Counted from the first letter of the stretch, positions 13,172 through 21,223 are shown. The stretch: 21,394 nucleotides of DNA from an uncultured Clostridia bacterium (GCA_910583755.1 CAJTZO010000039.1:1-21394); one strand, 5' to 3'. Numbers and translations are program-made. The notes: generated from the letters alone by a model not told the origin.

Positions 13172-13435
13172 TCACTTATCATTATAATGATACCTGCAAG
13201 AAAGTATATAAATATTATCTTGTTCTATTTTATATATCAATCTATCTTTCTCATTAATTCTTCTACTCCAATATCCAGAAAGATTATTTCTTAAAGGTTC
13301 TGGCTTTCCAATTCCTTCATTACCATTTCTTGCAATATCTTCTATTAACAAATTGATTCTTTTTAAGGTTTTTTTATCTTCTGTTTCCCAATAGATATAG
13401 TCCTCCCAGCCATTATCAGTAAATACTTTATTCAT
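13172..13435 (-). CDS. yoeB: YoeB-type toxin (ribosome-dependent mRNA endonuclease)
   Basis: An 87-residue protein of the YoeB/Txe family (MNKVFTDNGWEDYIYWETED...). Counting from the ATG at 13433-13435, it has E46, R65, H83 and Y84, the positions of the catalytic residues of E. coli YoeB, in KPEPLRNNLSGYWSRRI, DRLIYKI and CRYHY. The toxin cuts mRNA at the ribosomal A site and is neutralised by YefM. The frame opens two codons earlier at 13441, but that start is too close to the GAGGT ribosome site. The chosen ATG overlaps the yefM stop by 8 bases, so translation is coupled. The protein appears intact. Confidence 0.93.
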   Translation of the reverse strand: MNKVFTDNGWEDYIYWETEDKKTLKRINLLIEDIARNGNEGIGKPEPLRNNLSGYWSRRINEKDRLIYKIEQDNIYILSCRYHYNDK

Positions 13436-13694
13436 CTGCATCTACCTCAATCAATTGTTTTGTTACAACATTTCCCTTTTCTAATTGTTCTTTTGATTCC
13501 ATCAGCCAATCATAATTCGCTTTATTTCCCATAACATAAACATTTTCCAGTAGATTGTTGTACGTTTCTTCTGAAACCATAACAATATTTTGATTATTTT
13601 CTCTTACTATAGTCATTGCCTCTTTATTTTCTGTTACTTTGTTCATATAAGAATGAATATTTTTATCTAAATTTATATCATTGACTGCTATCAT
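13428..13694 (-). CDS. yefM: YefM/Phd-family antitoxin
   Basis: An 88-residue protein (MIAVNDINLDKNIHSYMNKVTE...). It has the Phd/YefM N-terminal dimer and DNA-binding fold with NNQNIVMVSEETYNNLLENVYV, and a flexible acidic C-terminus that should wrap YoeB. An upstream extension of the frame to 13751 covers the promoter and is not coding. ATG at 13692-13694 follows AGAGGTG. As first gene of the pair it presumably represses its own promoter, although no clear YefM-type TGTACA operator was seen. Confidence 0.92.
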   Translation of the reverse strand: MIAVNDINLDKNIHSYMNKVTENKEAMTIVRENNQNIVMVSEETYNNLLENVYVMGNKANYDWLMESKEQLEKGNVVTKQLIEVDADE

Positions 13695-13722
13695 TTTTTC
13701 ACCTCTTATTATTTTTATCCTT

Positions 13723-13751
13723 AGTATATTCTTTCTTATAGATTCCGTCAA
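13723..13751 (-). promoter_or_regulatory. yefM-yoeB promoter
   Basis: On the minus strand: -35 TTGACG (13746-13751), 17-bp spacer, -10 TATACT (13723-13728), 28 bases before the yefM ATG. It lies immediately past the DUF4054 gene. Confidence 0.8.
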
Positions 13752-13767
13752 ATTTTATTTTTAATAT

Positions 13768-14196
13768 TTATGGCACTACAAACATACCTTTTCCGTATAA
13801 CTTTGCTAACATTACTAATTGTGTACCATAAGTGGTCATGGTCCAACCACCCCATTCCGATAAATCTTGCAAGGCTGTCGCATAATCATAACTGACAGAA
13901 ACACCATCTACTGTTTTGCTTGTTACAAGTCCTTTTGATTGCCCTGCATTGATAACCGATTGTGCGCTACTATCACTAAAGGATTGCAAATATAAAGTAC
14001 AAAAATGCGCCACAAAAAGCCCGATACCAATTTGAAACCCATTTTTCCAACGGGAATATCGAATACAATGATGGGCAAAATCTAAATACATTTGTATGAT
14101 TTCCTCCGGCAATGCTGCTTGAAATTGCGGATATATTCTAAAAAAATCAGTAAGTATAAAAGGCGGATTTTCTCCGCCTTTCCCAATCGCTTTCAT
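13768..14196 (-). CDS. DUF4054-type head-tail adaptor protein
   Basis: A 142-residue protein. From residue about 14 it fits the DUF4054 family, small helical adaptors after the capsid gene that sit under the portal: ILTDFFRIYPQFQAALPEEIIQMYLDFA, then NGFQIGIGLFVAHFCTLYL, and VTSKTVDGVSVSYDYATALQD with a YGTQLVMLAKLYGKG C-terminus. The first 13 residues (MKAIGKGGENPPF) look foreign to the family and are encoded by a perfect 9-bp hairpin. ATG at 14194-14196 is preceded by GGTGG. The gene ends 17 bases before the yefM promoter -35. Confidence 0.82.
   Translation of the reverse strand: MKAIGKGGENPPFILTDFFRIYPQFQAALPEEIIQMYLDFAHHCIRYSRWKNGFQIGIGLFVAHFCTLYLQSFSDSSAQSVINAGQSKGLVTSKTVDGVSVSYDYATALQDLSEWGGWTMTTYGTQLVMLAKLYGKGMFVVP
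14159..14181 (-). other. Perfect terminator-like hairpin inside the DUF4054 gene start
   Basis: On the minus strand AAAGGCGGA, loop GAAAA, TCCGCCTTT, then TATA. It is a perfect 9-bp stem beginning 16 bases into the gene. The T-run is short (four T including the stem edge), so it is a weak terminator or a translation-coupled attenuator rather than a clear one. Confidence 0.6.
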
Positions 14197-14212
14197 CCTC
14201 TACCACCTGCTT

Positions 14213-14578
14213 TTATGGTATTTGTTCTTGTTGTTCTGATAATTCTTGTTGTTCTTGCTCCTGCTGTTGCAACTGTTTTTGTTTTTCTTCTATTTCCTTT
14301 TTTAATTTCACAATCCCTAACGTCTGCCATTTTTTAATATCAAGCTGTTTTGCTTGCTCTCTTAATTCTTTTTCTTCTTCTGTTATACCATCATTTTCAA
14401 GCTCTTTCTGTTGTTTTGTATCTGCAAGCACTTGTACAGAGCCATCTTTTAACGCTAATTGAAAAAGAAGGGTATCCTTTACCCAATCCGGTACTTCTTG
14501 AAATGCCATTGACTTTGTAGTAATAGTAGGCATATTTTGTTTTTCAAATTGAAATGCTTTTTTTGTAAAGATTCTCAT
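14213..14578 (-). CDS. Small phage head-region protein of unknown function, Q/E-rich C-terminus
   Basis: A 121-residue protein, not recognised beyond being a common type of small gene after the capsid gene in clostridial phages. It opens MRIFTKKAFQFEKQNMPTIT; the middle (FQEVPDWVKDTLLFQLALKDGSVQVL) resembles segments following the capsid in related phages. The last 60 residues are a Lys/Glu/Gln-rich coiled coil (KLKKEIEEKQKQLQQQEQEQ). A GAGGGG site precedes the ATG. It may be a decoration or accessory head protein; nothing in the sequence shows which. Confidence 0.7.
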   Translation of the reverse strand: MRIFTKKAFQFEKQNMPTITTKSMAFQEVPDWVKDTLLFQLALKDGSVQVLADTKQQKELENDGITEEEKELREQAKQLDIKKWQTLGIVKLKKEIEEKQKQLQQQEQEQQELSEQQEQIP

Positions 14579-14595
14579 TTTTTCCCCTCTCTCTT

Positions 14596-15609
14596 TTAAA
14601 TACCATCAATGTATTGTACTGGTTGCAGATATAAAAACTCAACCTGTCCAAATTGTGCCACAAATGCAGACAAATAAGATAATTGTGTTGCAGAAGCCTC
14701 CACTTGCAAACGTGTCAAAGGTACTGTAATAGAAAATCGCACTTTGTCTTCATCATTGACATAAGCCATCATTCTATCCGTACCACCTGTGCCTGCTCCT
14801 TTTAAAAAAGGACATGGAGCAATACAAAGTGTAACTCCTTGCTCTTTTCCAATATTATTTTCTAACAAATAACTTAATATAGATTTGCTTGCATCATTCG
14901 ATACCTTTCTTTCTACCAGTGTGCTATATTGTTCTGGTGGTATCAAAATATGATTTGCCATACCAGATAAATCATATTCTGAATTGACCCATGTAGCCGT
15001 AATTGCTCCATTGATGTCTGATAATATTTCATCTGGTGTTTTTTTTGTCCACGCTGTTGTAGTACCATCTGCTGCTGTTGTTGCTGTTTTGGCAATAACA
15101 TTAGGATTGTTTACAAGACCATAGGTACCATATTCTGCAAAACCTTCATATACATTGATGTCTAATGTTTTATCATATACCAATTTTAAACCATTATTTA
15201 ATATACCTTCTAAATCTCTGCCTATTTTTTGAAGTTTTTGCTGGTCTATAAAAGGGACTCTTAAAACGTGTCCCCAATTAAATACTTTATAGATTTCTTT
15301 GCTAATATCAGCCTGCATAATGGGTAACTCGTTTGTTTCTCCTCCCATAATACCATTACTGTTACCACCTGTTGTAGCATAAGAAACATCATAGGCAGAA
15401 GTATATTCTACAAAACCGCCTCCCGTTTTTGCAACAATATCTCTTGCCCACCAAGTACGAGAAAGCGGTTCTCTCAACTTAGGGTCTATCTTTTCAAGCT
15501 GTCCTTCTAAAAAAGCCATGCCAGAAGCAATTGCACCACTATCTAATGTTCTCCTGCCTTTTATGTTTAATATTTGTTGTGGAAAATTTCCTTTTTTAAA
15601 ATTTACCAT
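14596..15609 (-). CDS. Major capsid protein (DUF2184-type)
   Basis: A 337-residue protein matching the DUF2184 group of HK97-fold capsid proteins: MAFLEGQLEKIDPKLREPLSRTWWARDI near the N-terminus, then GGGFVEYTSAYDVSYATTGG, IYKVFNWGHVLRVPFIDQQKL, and a central segment with HILIPPEQYSTLVERKV. The C-terminal strand region VEASATQLSYLSAFVAQFGQVEFLYLQPVQYIDG is typical. It forms the icosahedral shell. It follows the cement-like gene by 13 bases, with AGGAGG before the ATG. No cleaved scaffold region is evident at its own N-terminus; scaffold and protease functions are probably supplied by the DUF2213 protein. Confidence 0.9.
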   Translation of the reverse strand: MVNFKKGNFPQQILNIKGRRTLDSGAIASGMAFLEGQLEKIDPKLREPLSRTWWARDIVAKTGGGFVEYTSAYDVSYATTGGNSNGIMGGETNELPIMQADISKEIYKVFNWGHVLRVPFIDQQKLQKIGRDLEGILNNGLKLVYDKTLDINVYEGFAEYGTYGLVNNPNVIAKTATTAADGTTTAWTKKTPDEILSDINGAITATWVNSEYDLSGMANHILIPPEQYSTLVERKVSNDASKSILSYLLENNIGKEQGVTLCIAPCPFLKGAGTGGTDRMMAYVNDEDKVRFSITVPLTRLQVEASATQLSYLSAFVAQFGQVEFLYLQPVQYIDGI

Positions 15610-15622
15610 ATGTTTACTCCTC

Positions 15623-16132
15623 CTATATTCTTCTTGTCAATACGGTAATTTCTACAATATTATTTTTATCTATCTGCCCTGTTGTAAAAACAACATTTTC
15701 TAATTCTATATTCCCTGTATCCTTTTCTGCTTCAAATTCTCCCACACCGCCATTTTCTATACTATCGCTTTGTGTTGTTCTGACATACACTTTACCGCCT
15801 GCTTTTGGTGTGCCTTTATTGCATTTTACTGTAATGCTGCCTCTTGTTAAAATGCTACAAGCATCACCTGCATTGTATGCTCCAGCAGATGTCAAATAAT
15901 CTGTTGTTTGTTTTACCTCCCTGACCGCAATACCAATCCATTGTTCTTGTGTATTTTCCTCTCCTATTTTTTGTATTGTGTTATCTTCATTTAAGGCTAC
16001 CGCCTGTCCAAATAAAATAGATTCTGTTTCTTGGCTGACTACTCTTGAAACAATTATATTATCTCTATCCCTTGAAACATTTCCTGCATAACCTAAATCA
16101 AAATTTTTTCCGATTGCTTTTCCAGACATCAT
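15623..16132 (-). CDS. Structural cement (decoration) protein, Gp24-like
   Basis: A 169-residue beta-rich protein (MMSGKAIGKNFDLGYAGNVSRD...). It has the cement-protein pattern: an N-terminal 'G.AGNVSR' turn, VSRVVSQETESILFGQAVAL, WIGIAVREVKQTTDY, GDACSILTRGSITVKC and GGKVYVRTTQ. Such proteins bind the outer shell at capsomer junctions. It is located directly before the major capsid gene, the usual place. Two adjacent ATG codons follow an AGGAGG site; the first is used here. Confidence 0.8.
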   Translation of the reverse strand: MMSGKAIGKNFDLGYAGNVSRDRDNIIVSRVVSQETESILFGQAVALNEDNTIQKIGEENTQEQWIGIAVREVKQTTDYLTSAGAYNAGDACSILTRGSITVKCNKGTPKAGGKVYVRTTQSDSIENGGVGEFEAEKDTGNIELENVVFTTGQIDKNNIVEITVLTRRI

Positions 16133-16141
16133 TTTTCCTCC

Positions 16142-17500
16142 TTATCTTGTTTTATAGTGCGGATTTCTTTTTTTGGCAATCTCTCTGCCTAATTGATTGT
16201 CATCATATTTTTTGCTGTCTTTTACTAAAAATTGTGAAGTATGTCTTTGTTTTGCTTTCATAATAGCAGCATAGCCGTTCTTTTTCGGTGTTCTGCTTTT
16301 TCCAGAAGTAGCATGTGCCATTTTTATCAAAGAATCTGTTACTGCTTTTTTCTGTTTACCATCTTTCATTTTTGCCACAACAGGACGTATATTACGAATG
16401 AGTTTTAACATAGCCTTTTTGTCTGCTACTGTTGTTGTAGTTTCTTCATCAGATGTTTCTATATCGTCATCTTCGGTTATGTCGTCATCCTCTGTAATAT
16501 CATCATCTGCTGTTATTTCGTCATCATCTTCCGTAATATCTTCATCTTCTGTAATATCTTCATCCGCCGCCATTACTTCTTCATTATCGGAAGCAATTTC
16601 ATCTGAAAGCTGTTGCTCTAATTTTGTTAAAGGGTCATTTTGTTCTTGATTTGCTGCTTTTAATTCTCCAATTTCATCTTTTAATGCTTGTATACCATCT
16701 AACACTTTAGAAAGCACATCTTCATCTATTGTTGCATTATTTTCTTGGGTTGCTGTTTCTTCCTCTTGTGTTGTTTGTATTTCTGTTTCTTCGTCTTGTA
16801 TTTCATTGATAGCAGTTACAACTTCTTCAATTTCCTCTGGAGAAGCATCTTTTGCAAAAGACGGAAAAAGTCTTGCAATAATTTGTTTTTTTGTTTTCAT
16901 TTTTGCCATAGGTTTTACAACTCCTTTTTTCTTTTTATTATGGTCTAATATTCTAACGCTGTGTCCTGCTCTACCTTCGTCTACTAACGCAACATGATTC
17001 CCTGTAATATTGATTTGCAATATATTGCCATTTTCATCTATGTTATAATCACAACCATAACCACAACTAATTTCTCTTTTTCTACCACTTTCAATTTCTT
17101 CTATGACTGTTTTGTCATATACGATAATATCTGCAAGTAATTTGTCTGAAAAATTCCCTCCACCCCTTCTTACATTTGTCACATGACCTTTTATATATTG
17201 CTTATAATTTTCCGCTGTTACAAATTCTTCTTGTTCAGGGTGGTCATCTGTAAAAGGCTTTCCTTCAAAACTTGCGATTGTCTTGGGAGAAAATACTTCT
17301 TGTTCTGTTCTAACAACCGTAAATAATGTATTTTCCTCTATTCCTAATTCTTCCCCCAGATATTGTTGTGTTCCAACTTTTGCAATTGGTACATTTTTGC
17401 ATATTAAAAAGCCTTCTGGTGTTCGTATTCTGTTTTCACTGATACGACTACCATAAAAGGCTTTTTTATCTTTGACAATTCTATTTTTTAATTGCAACAA
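16142..17500 (-). CDS. DUF2213 protein, probable prohead maturation protease/scaffold fusion
   Basis: A 452-residue protein. Residues about 15-185 match DUF2213: RIRTPEGFLICKNVPIAKVGTQQYLG, FTDDHPE, YIKGHVTNVRRG, then REISCGYGCDY and ITGNHVALVDEGRAG. H87, S145 and H169 are candidates for a herpes/HK97-type protease His-Ser-His triad (inference). The remaining 260 residues are a charged helical segment, a repetitive acidic region near residues 310-350 (units of DITEDD) and a basic C-terminal tail (RTPKKNGYAAIMKAKQRHTS). A protease domain followed by a scaffold-like tail fits its place before cement and capsid genes. TTG at 17498-17500 lies 7 bases after AGGAGG. Confidence 0.83.
   Translation of the reverse strand: MLQLKNRIVKDKKAFYGSRISENRIRTPEGFLICKNVPIAKVGTQQYLGEELGIEENTLFTVVRTEQEVFSPKTIASFEGKPFTDDHPEQEEFVTAENYKQYIKGHVTNVRRGGGNFSDKLLADIIVYDKTVIEEIESGRKREISCGYGCDYNIDENGNILQINITGNHVALVDEGRAGHSVRILDHNKKKKGVVKPMAKMKTKKQIIARLFPSFAKDASPEEIEEVVTAINEIQDEETEIQTTQEEETATQENNATIDEDVLSKVLDGIQALKDEIGELKAANQEQNDPLTKLEQQLSDEIASDNEEVMAADEDITEDEDITEDDDEITADDDITEDDDITEDDDIETSDEETTTTVADKKAMLKLIRNIRPVVAKMKDGKQKKAVTDSLIKMAHATSGKSRTPKKNGYAAIMKAKQRHTSQFLVKDSKKYDDNQLGREIAKKRNPHYKTR
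16461..16571 (-). repeat. Acidic tandem repeat in the DUF2213 gene
   Basis: About six imperfect copies of an 18-base unit encoding DITEDD/E (EDITEDEDITEDDDE, ITADDDITEDDDITEDDD). The copies differ at synonymous positions, so the repeat is not a recent perfect slippage. The opposite strand reads as a serine-rich open frame that is only a shadow. Confidence 0.8.
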
Positions 17501-17638
17501 TTTTCCTCCTTTTTTTATAAAATCAATCTAAATTAAACTTAATGGAAATATGTTTAATTTTTTCTAAAATTTTTGTTCCACTACAACAGCCATTCAATTT
17601 TAACACACTGTCATCAAAGTTCTTTGCTAAACTTTCTT

Positions 17639-18487
17639 TCAAGAAAGCGTTAAAAATTCTGTTTTTTTCATTTTTATAATTCTGCCATTGTAATACACTT
17701 TGCAAGGAAATTTTACAAAACGAATATCTACAATCGGTTCTGCATAACACCTGCAATTAAATATTTCTCCTGCATGATATTTGCCATACTGATACTTTGA
17801 TTTTGCTAATTGTTCGGGTGAGGGTGGGTCTTTCCAATTTACAAGAACTCCTTCCATATATTTATGTGCGCTTCTTACTCTTTCATCCTGAGAAGTTCTC
17901 CAGATATACCATTGTATATTGAGTAGTTCTGCCCTTGTTCTTGTGAGTGCAGATTGTGCCTTGCTGACTTCTGTTCTGGCAATACATTTTGCATTTGCTT
18001 TTGATTTTTCTGGAAATTTTATTTTGATTTCCTGTGCTAATTCTTCTGCTCTCCTACCTTTTATTGTTTCTTTTTCAATGTATTTTGTAATGTCACTTGC
18101 AATTTCTAAAGGCAATGATTTTATAAAAGAAGCATTTTGTTCTATCAACTTTTGTATCGCACTTTCCAATAATACATTTTGTTTTTCTCTTTTTAATGCC
18201 TCATAAATTTCATGTCCTTTTGTATTTTGTTTTGCTGCTTTTCTCCAATTTCCTTCTGTTTTTTGATAAACAGATGTTACCATTTTTGAAGCAAGTTCTT
18301 GACAATAGGTTTCAAAAGAAGGTTGTCTTGCAAGGATTTTTAACATGCTTATCATTTCATTTGCATTGTTTTTATTTGAAATAGCTTGAAAAAATTGATT
18401 TTGTACTACCTTTAATATTCTTTCATAATTTCTTTCTAATCTTTTACTTGTTTTCCATACTGACAAATCATTATTCTTTTTCTTCAT
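17639..18487 (-). CDS. SPP1 gp7-type phage minor head / head morphogenesis protein
   Basis: A 282-residue protein with a helical N-terminal two-thirds and the conserved C-terminal head-morphogenesis domain: ARTEVSKAQSALTRTRAELL, WRTSQDERVRSAHKYMEGVL, PPSPEQLAKSKYQYGKYHAGE, FNCRCYAEPIV. The R-T-S-Q-D-E-R-V-R-x-x-H core and the CRC pair are the family's key residues. The basic end (KFPCKVYYNGRIIKMKKTEF) is common in clostridial members. Such proteins sit inside the head near the portal and may act in DNA ejection. ATG overlaps the portal end by 17 bases, with GGAGA upstream. After it, 138 bases run to the DUF2213 start with no convincing gene. Confidence 0.9.
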   Translation of the reverse strand: MKKKNNDLSVWKTSKRLERNYERILKVVQNQFFQAISNKNNANEMISMLKILARQPSFETYCQELASKMVTSVYQKTEGNWRKAAKQNTKGHEIYEALKREKQNVLLESAIQKLIEQNASFIKSLPLEIASDITKYIEKETIKGRRAEELAQEIKIKFPEKSKANAKCIARTEVSKAQSALTRTRAELLNIQWYIWRTSQDERVRSAHKYMEGVLVNWKDPPSPEQLAKSKYQYGKYHAGEIFNCRCYAEPIVDIRFVKFPCKVYYNGRIIKMKKTEFLTLS

Positions 18488-19955
18488 AACTCATTTCTCC
18501 ATACGGATAAAAAGAAGGAGGCTGTGTCAATTCTTCTGTGGGAAATGCTGTATCACTACTTGCTTTTTCAATATCCTCATCTGTAATATTTGTCCACATA
18601 CCTGTATTTTCAGAAGACTGCCTTAATTCTTTTAAGGCAGTTTTTTGACTGATTAAACCAGAATTATAGGCTTCTATAATGGCGGAGGCTGTTTGTTGTG
18701 CAAGTGTTTTTCTTTCTTCCTCTGTTGGTCTTCTACAAGGATTGAACTCTAATTCTAAATCATCTGGCACTGTACCAAAAGCAGAAATACATAATATTGG
18801 CAATAATTTTTCCAACACAGGACGCAAACAAGCCTCTTGTTTTTGTTCTACACTATCATAGTAATTTTGCATATCACTTTCCCCTGTAGCGTTCATCCCA
18901 GCCGGAGAGCGTCCAAATAACTTTGTAACGGGCATTTCTGCTGCTCCTGCCACATCCATCATAAACTCTGAATAAACATCAGATAAACCACTAAAGGTAT
19001 ATTGTCTGGTATCAAAGGTATCATCTTTACCAATCACCTGCATACTATTATTATTCATCATTTCATTCATAAGCATAAGTGTTTTATACAAATCTCCTAA
19101 TGCTTGCTCATCCATCAATGCCATTTGTTCAAAGCCGTCCATCTGATATACTTTTAAATTTGCTGAAAATATCAAAGTTGCAATATTCCAGCTTGTATTG
19201 TCCCTTTTTTTCAATTCCTCATAAACATGCTCCAGCTCTGAAGCGCCCCAATAGCTTTCCATTATTTTTTCAATATAAGGCAAATCTCTATTGATAAATC
19301 TCACGATTCTGCTATGATGTACTTTTACTCCTGTACCAATCGCATCAGAACGAATCTGATAATACATAGGTAATCCAAAATCAATATCATTACTATCTTC
19401 CACAATGCGCATATCTGGATAAATACCATTCCATCTATCTAATATTAAAATACCTTTAAAACAGTTGGGTAAAAGGGTATCTAATTCTAATGGTTTGTCA
19501 AGCATATCTTCCTGTCCTTGTATCATAATCACGCCAGCTGCACCACCATATAATCTTGCCCAGCGTAACCCTTCTAAAATCCTCGCTCTTAACTGTGTTT
19601 TCCTTTCTAATACTGCTATTTTTTTTATCGCATCAGGAGATAATTGTGACTTTATTTTATACCAATTTTTTATCATATCTTCTGCTACAACATCTACAAT
19701 TCTTCTCACAATCCAATGTTCCCTATAAAGTGTATTTAACAAATTCCAATCAAAAGATAATTTATTGTTTTTGTATTCTGTACCTTCTAATAAATTTGTT
19801 GTACCTTCTCCCATTCTGGTAGCAGCATTGGAAAAACCATCAAACATTGTTTTTCTTTGTAATAATTGCTCCAAAAGAAATGTATTCATGCCATTACTTG
19901 GAGAACGGATTGTATTTTTACTGTCCTTTGTTTTTGATTTTCTTTTTTTACTCAT
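18471..19955 (-). CDS. Portal protein (DUF1073-type)
   Basis: A 494-residue protein of the DUF1073 portal group: LSFDWNLLNTLYREHWIVRRIVDVVAEDMIKNWY, LRWARLYGGAAGVIMIQGQEDM, DSNDIDFGLPMYYQI, VHHSRIVRFINRDLPY, and MPVTKLFGRSPAGMNATGESDMQNYYDSV, all typical portal core segments. It forms the dodecameric DNA channel. It starts with ATG 8 bases after AGGAGA and overlaps the terminase end by 4 bases. Some DUF1073 proteins have been renamed for similarity to anti-CBASS Acb1; here full length and position beside the terminase support the portal role. Confidence 0.92.
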   Translation of the reverse strand: MSKKRKSKTKDSKNTIRSPSNGMNTFLLEQLLQRKTMFDGFSNAATRMGEGTTNLLEGTEYKNNKLSFDWNLLNTLYREHWIVRRIVDVVAEDMIKNWYKIKSQLSPDAIKKIAVLERKTQLRARILEGLRWARLYGGAAGVIMIQGQEDMLDKPLELDTLLPNCFKGILILDRWNGIYPDMRIVEDSNDIDFGLPMYYQIRSDAIGTGVKVHHSRIVRFINRDLPYIEKIMESYWGASELEHVYEELKKRDNTSWNIATLIFSANLKVYQMDGFEQMALMDEQALGDLYKTLMLMNEMMNNNSMQVIGKDDTFDTRQYTFSGLSDVYSEFMMDVAGAAEMPVTKLFGRSPAGMNATGESDMQNYYDSVEQKQEACLRPVLEKLLPILCISAFGTVPDDLELEFNPCRRPTEEERKTLAQQTASAIIEAYNSGLISQKTALKELRQSSENTGMWTNITDEDIEKASSDTAFPTEELTQPPSFYPYGEMSYEEKE

Positions 19956-21223
19956 TTTGCAAATCTCCTGTTCGGTATGATTGTTTTGATAAAGTATCTT
20001 GTTGCATCCATAGCATGGTCACCTATTTTTATTGGTTCTTCTTTGCCGTGTTCCTGTGCTTTTGGATTCCATACATAACCTTTTACTTCTTTTAACCAAT
20101 TCACGCATTTTTTATTAACTTTGATTTTTCCTTTGTCTATCATAGTTGCAACAAGCCGGATTCCCTCTAATACGCTGTTATCGGCAGATTTTACCCGATA
20201 CCTTCGATTTTTTAATTCTGTTTCAAAATTGGCAGCGGAAGGGTCTACCACAACCCAGGAAGGGCTTTTATTTTCTAATGCTACAAACTCGTCAAAATCA
20301 TCTCCATAGCGATTATCAGACTTTTGTATTTTTTCAATCTTGCTGTCATAATAATATTCTTTGTCAATCCATATTGTTTCGCCATCATCCCAAATATCCA
20401 AAAAAACACAAGGATTCATGGTGCCATAATCACAACTGATATACCTTCTTGCAGTTGCTTTTACATTTTCGGGCATAATTTTATAAGTATTTTGTTCTTC
20501 TGAAAACATATCATAAATGACACCATCTGCAAGCACCCATTTTCCAAGCACATAGCGCAAATAAAACACACCTGCATACATATTTTGATACCTTTTTTTA
20601 ATTTCTTCTGACAATGCAGTATTGTCATTCATTGTAAAATGTAAGTAATATAATTCTTTTTCCCCACAAGCTTTTTGGTCAATCCAGTTTACCTTAAACC
20701 AATGTAAAGGGCCTTCCGGATTGCAGTTAAACCAAAATTTTGAACCATTTTCAGAACATCTGCCTGTTGCCTGGTTGACAAAGGATTCCGGCATCAGTGC
20801 CACCTCATCAAAAAAGATTCCTGCTAATGTAATGCCCTGTATCAAATCTTGAGAGCGTTCATCTTTGCCACCAAAAATATAAAAATAGTTTGTAATGCTA
20901 TTTCTTTTGATAACAATTCTGTTTTCTGTCCTGTGTTCCTCTAAAAGGTAGCCCCTTGCTTCCAGCATGGTTTTTAAGGAAAATAATACATTTCTTCTAA
21001 AAGAATTGATAGTTTTTCCACACATAGCAAAATTTTTAGATGCAAAACAATGCATTGCCCATATCACAAAGGATAAAGACATAGATAACGTTTTACCAGA
21101 ACGAATTGCTCCATCTGCTATAATCCCACTGCAATGACTGACAGGAGATTCTGGAAGCCACCATGTCAATACCTTTTTTTGTTTTTTGGAAAAAGGTTGA
21201 AATACAGTAGTAACCTTATTCAT
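19952..21223 (-). CDS. terL: Terminase large subunit (PBSX/XtmB type)
   Basis: A 423-residue packaging motor. The ATPase domain has Walker A GAIRSGKT (residues 38-45) and Walker B IFFDE (D139, E140), followed by a coupling segment FWFNCNPEGPLHWF. The RNase H-like nuclease domain has candidate metal ligands D265 (YISCDYGTMNP), D327 (WVVVDPSAA) and D402/D406 (GDHAMDATRYF). The frame opens at a GTG (21232) lying inside the GGAG ribosome site; ATG at 21221-21223, 8 bases after GGAG, is the better start and overlaps the stop of the upstream gene. Confidence 0.95.
   Translation of the reverse strand: MNKVTTVFQPFSKKQKKVLTWWLPESPVSHCSGIIADGAIRSGKTLSMSLSFVIWAMHCFASKNFAMCGKTINSFRRNVLFSLKTMLEARGYLLEEHRTENRIVIKRNSITNYFYIFGGKDERSQDLIQGITLAGIFFDEVALMPESFVNQATGRCSENGSKFWFNCNPEGPLHWFKVNWIDQKACGEKELYYLHFTMNDNTALSEEIKKRYQNMYAGVFYLRYVLGKWVLADGVIYDMFSEEQNTYKIMPENVKATARRYISCDYGTMNPCVFLDIWDDGETIWIDKEYYYDSKIEKIQKSDNRYGDDFDEFVALENKSPSWVVVDPSAANFETELKNRRYRVKSADNSVLEGIRLVATMIDKGKIKVNKKCVNWLKEVKGYVWNPKAQEHGKEEPIKIGDHAMDATRYFIKTIIPNRRFAK

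Noticed and set aside
13695..13751. N-terminal extension of the YefM frame
   Set aside because: It covers the -35 and -10 boxes and has no ribosome site; the downstream ATG gives the family's N-terminus.
16398..16649. Serine-rich plus-strand open frame
   Set aside because: It is the shadow of the acidic repeat in the DUF2213 gene: GAT/GAA codons read as TCA/TCT-type codons on the other strand. No promoter or ribosome site.
17523..17756. 77-residue minus-strand frame after the minor head gene, ending with NGCCSGTKILEKIKHISIKF
   Set aside because: It overlaps the minor head gene by 118 bases in another frame. No ATG, GTG or TTG with a ribosome site is found in its non-overlapping part, and the family is not recognised. 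It could be a decayed remnant, but I cannot support a gene.
18471..19955. Anti-CBASS Acb1-like nuclease as function of the DUF1073 protein
   Set aside because: The family name is sometimes given this way, but length, portal motifs and position between terL and the minor head gene indicate the portal protein.
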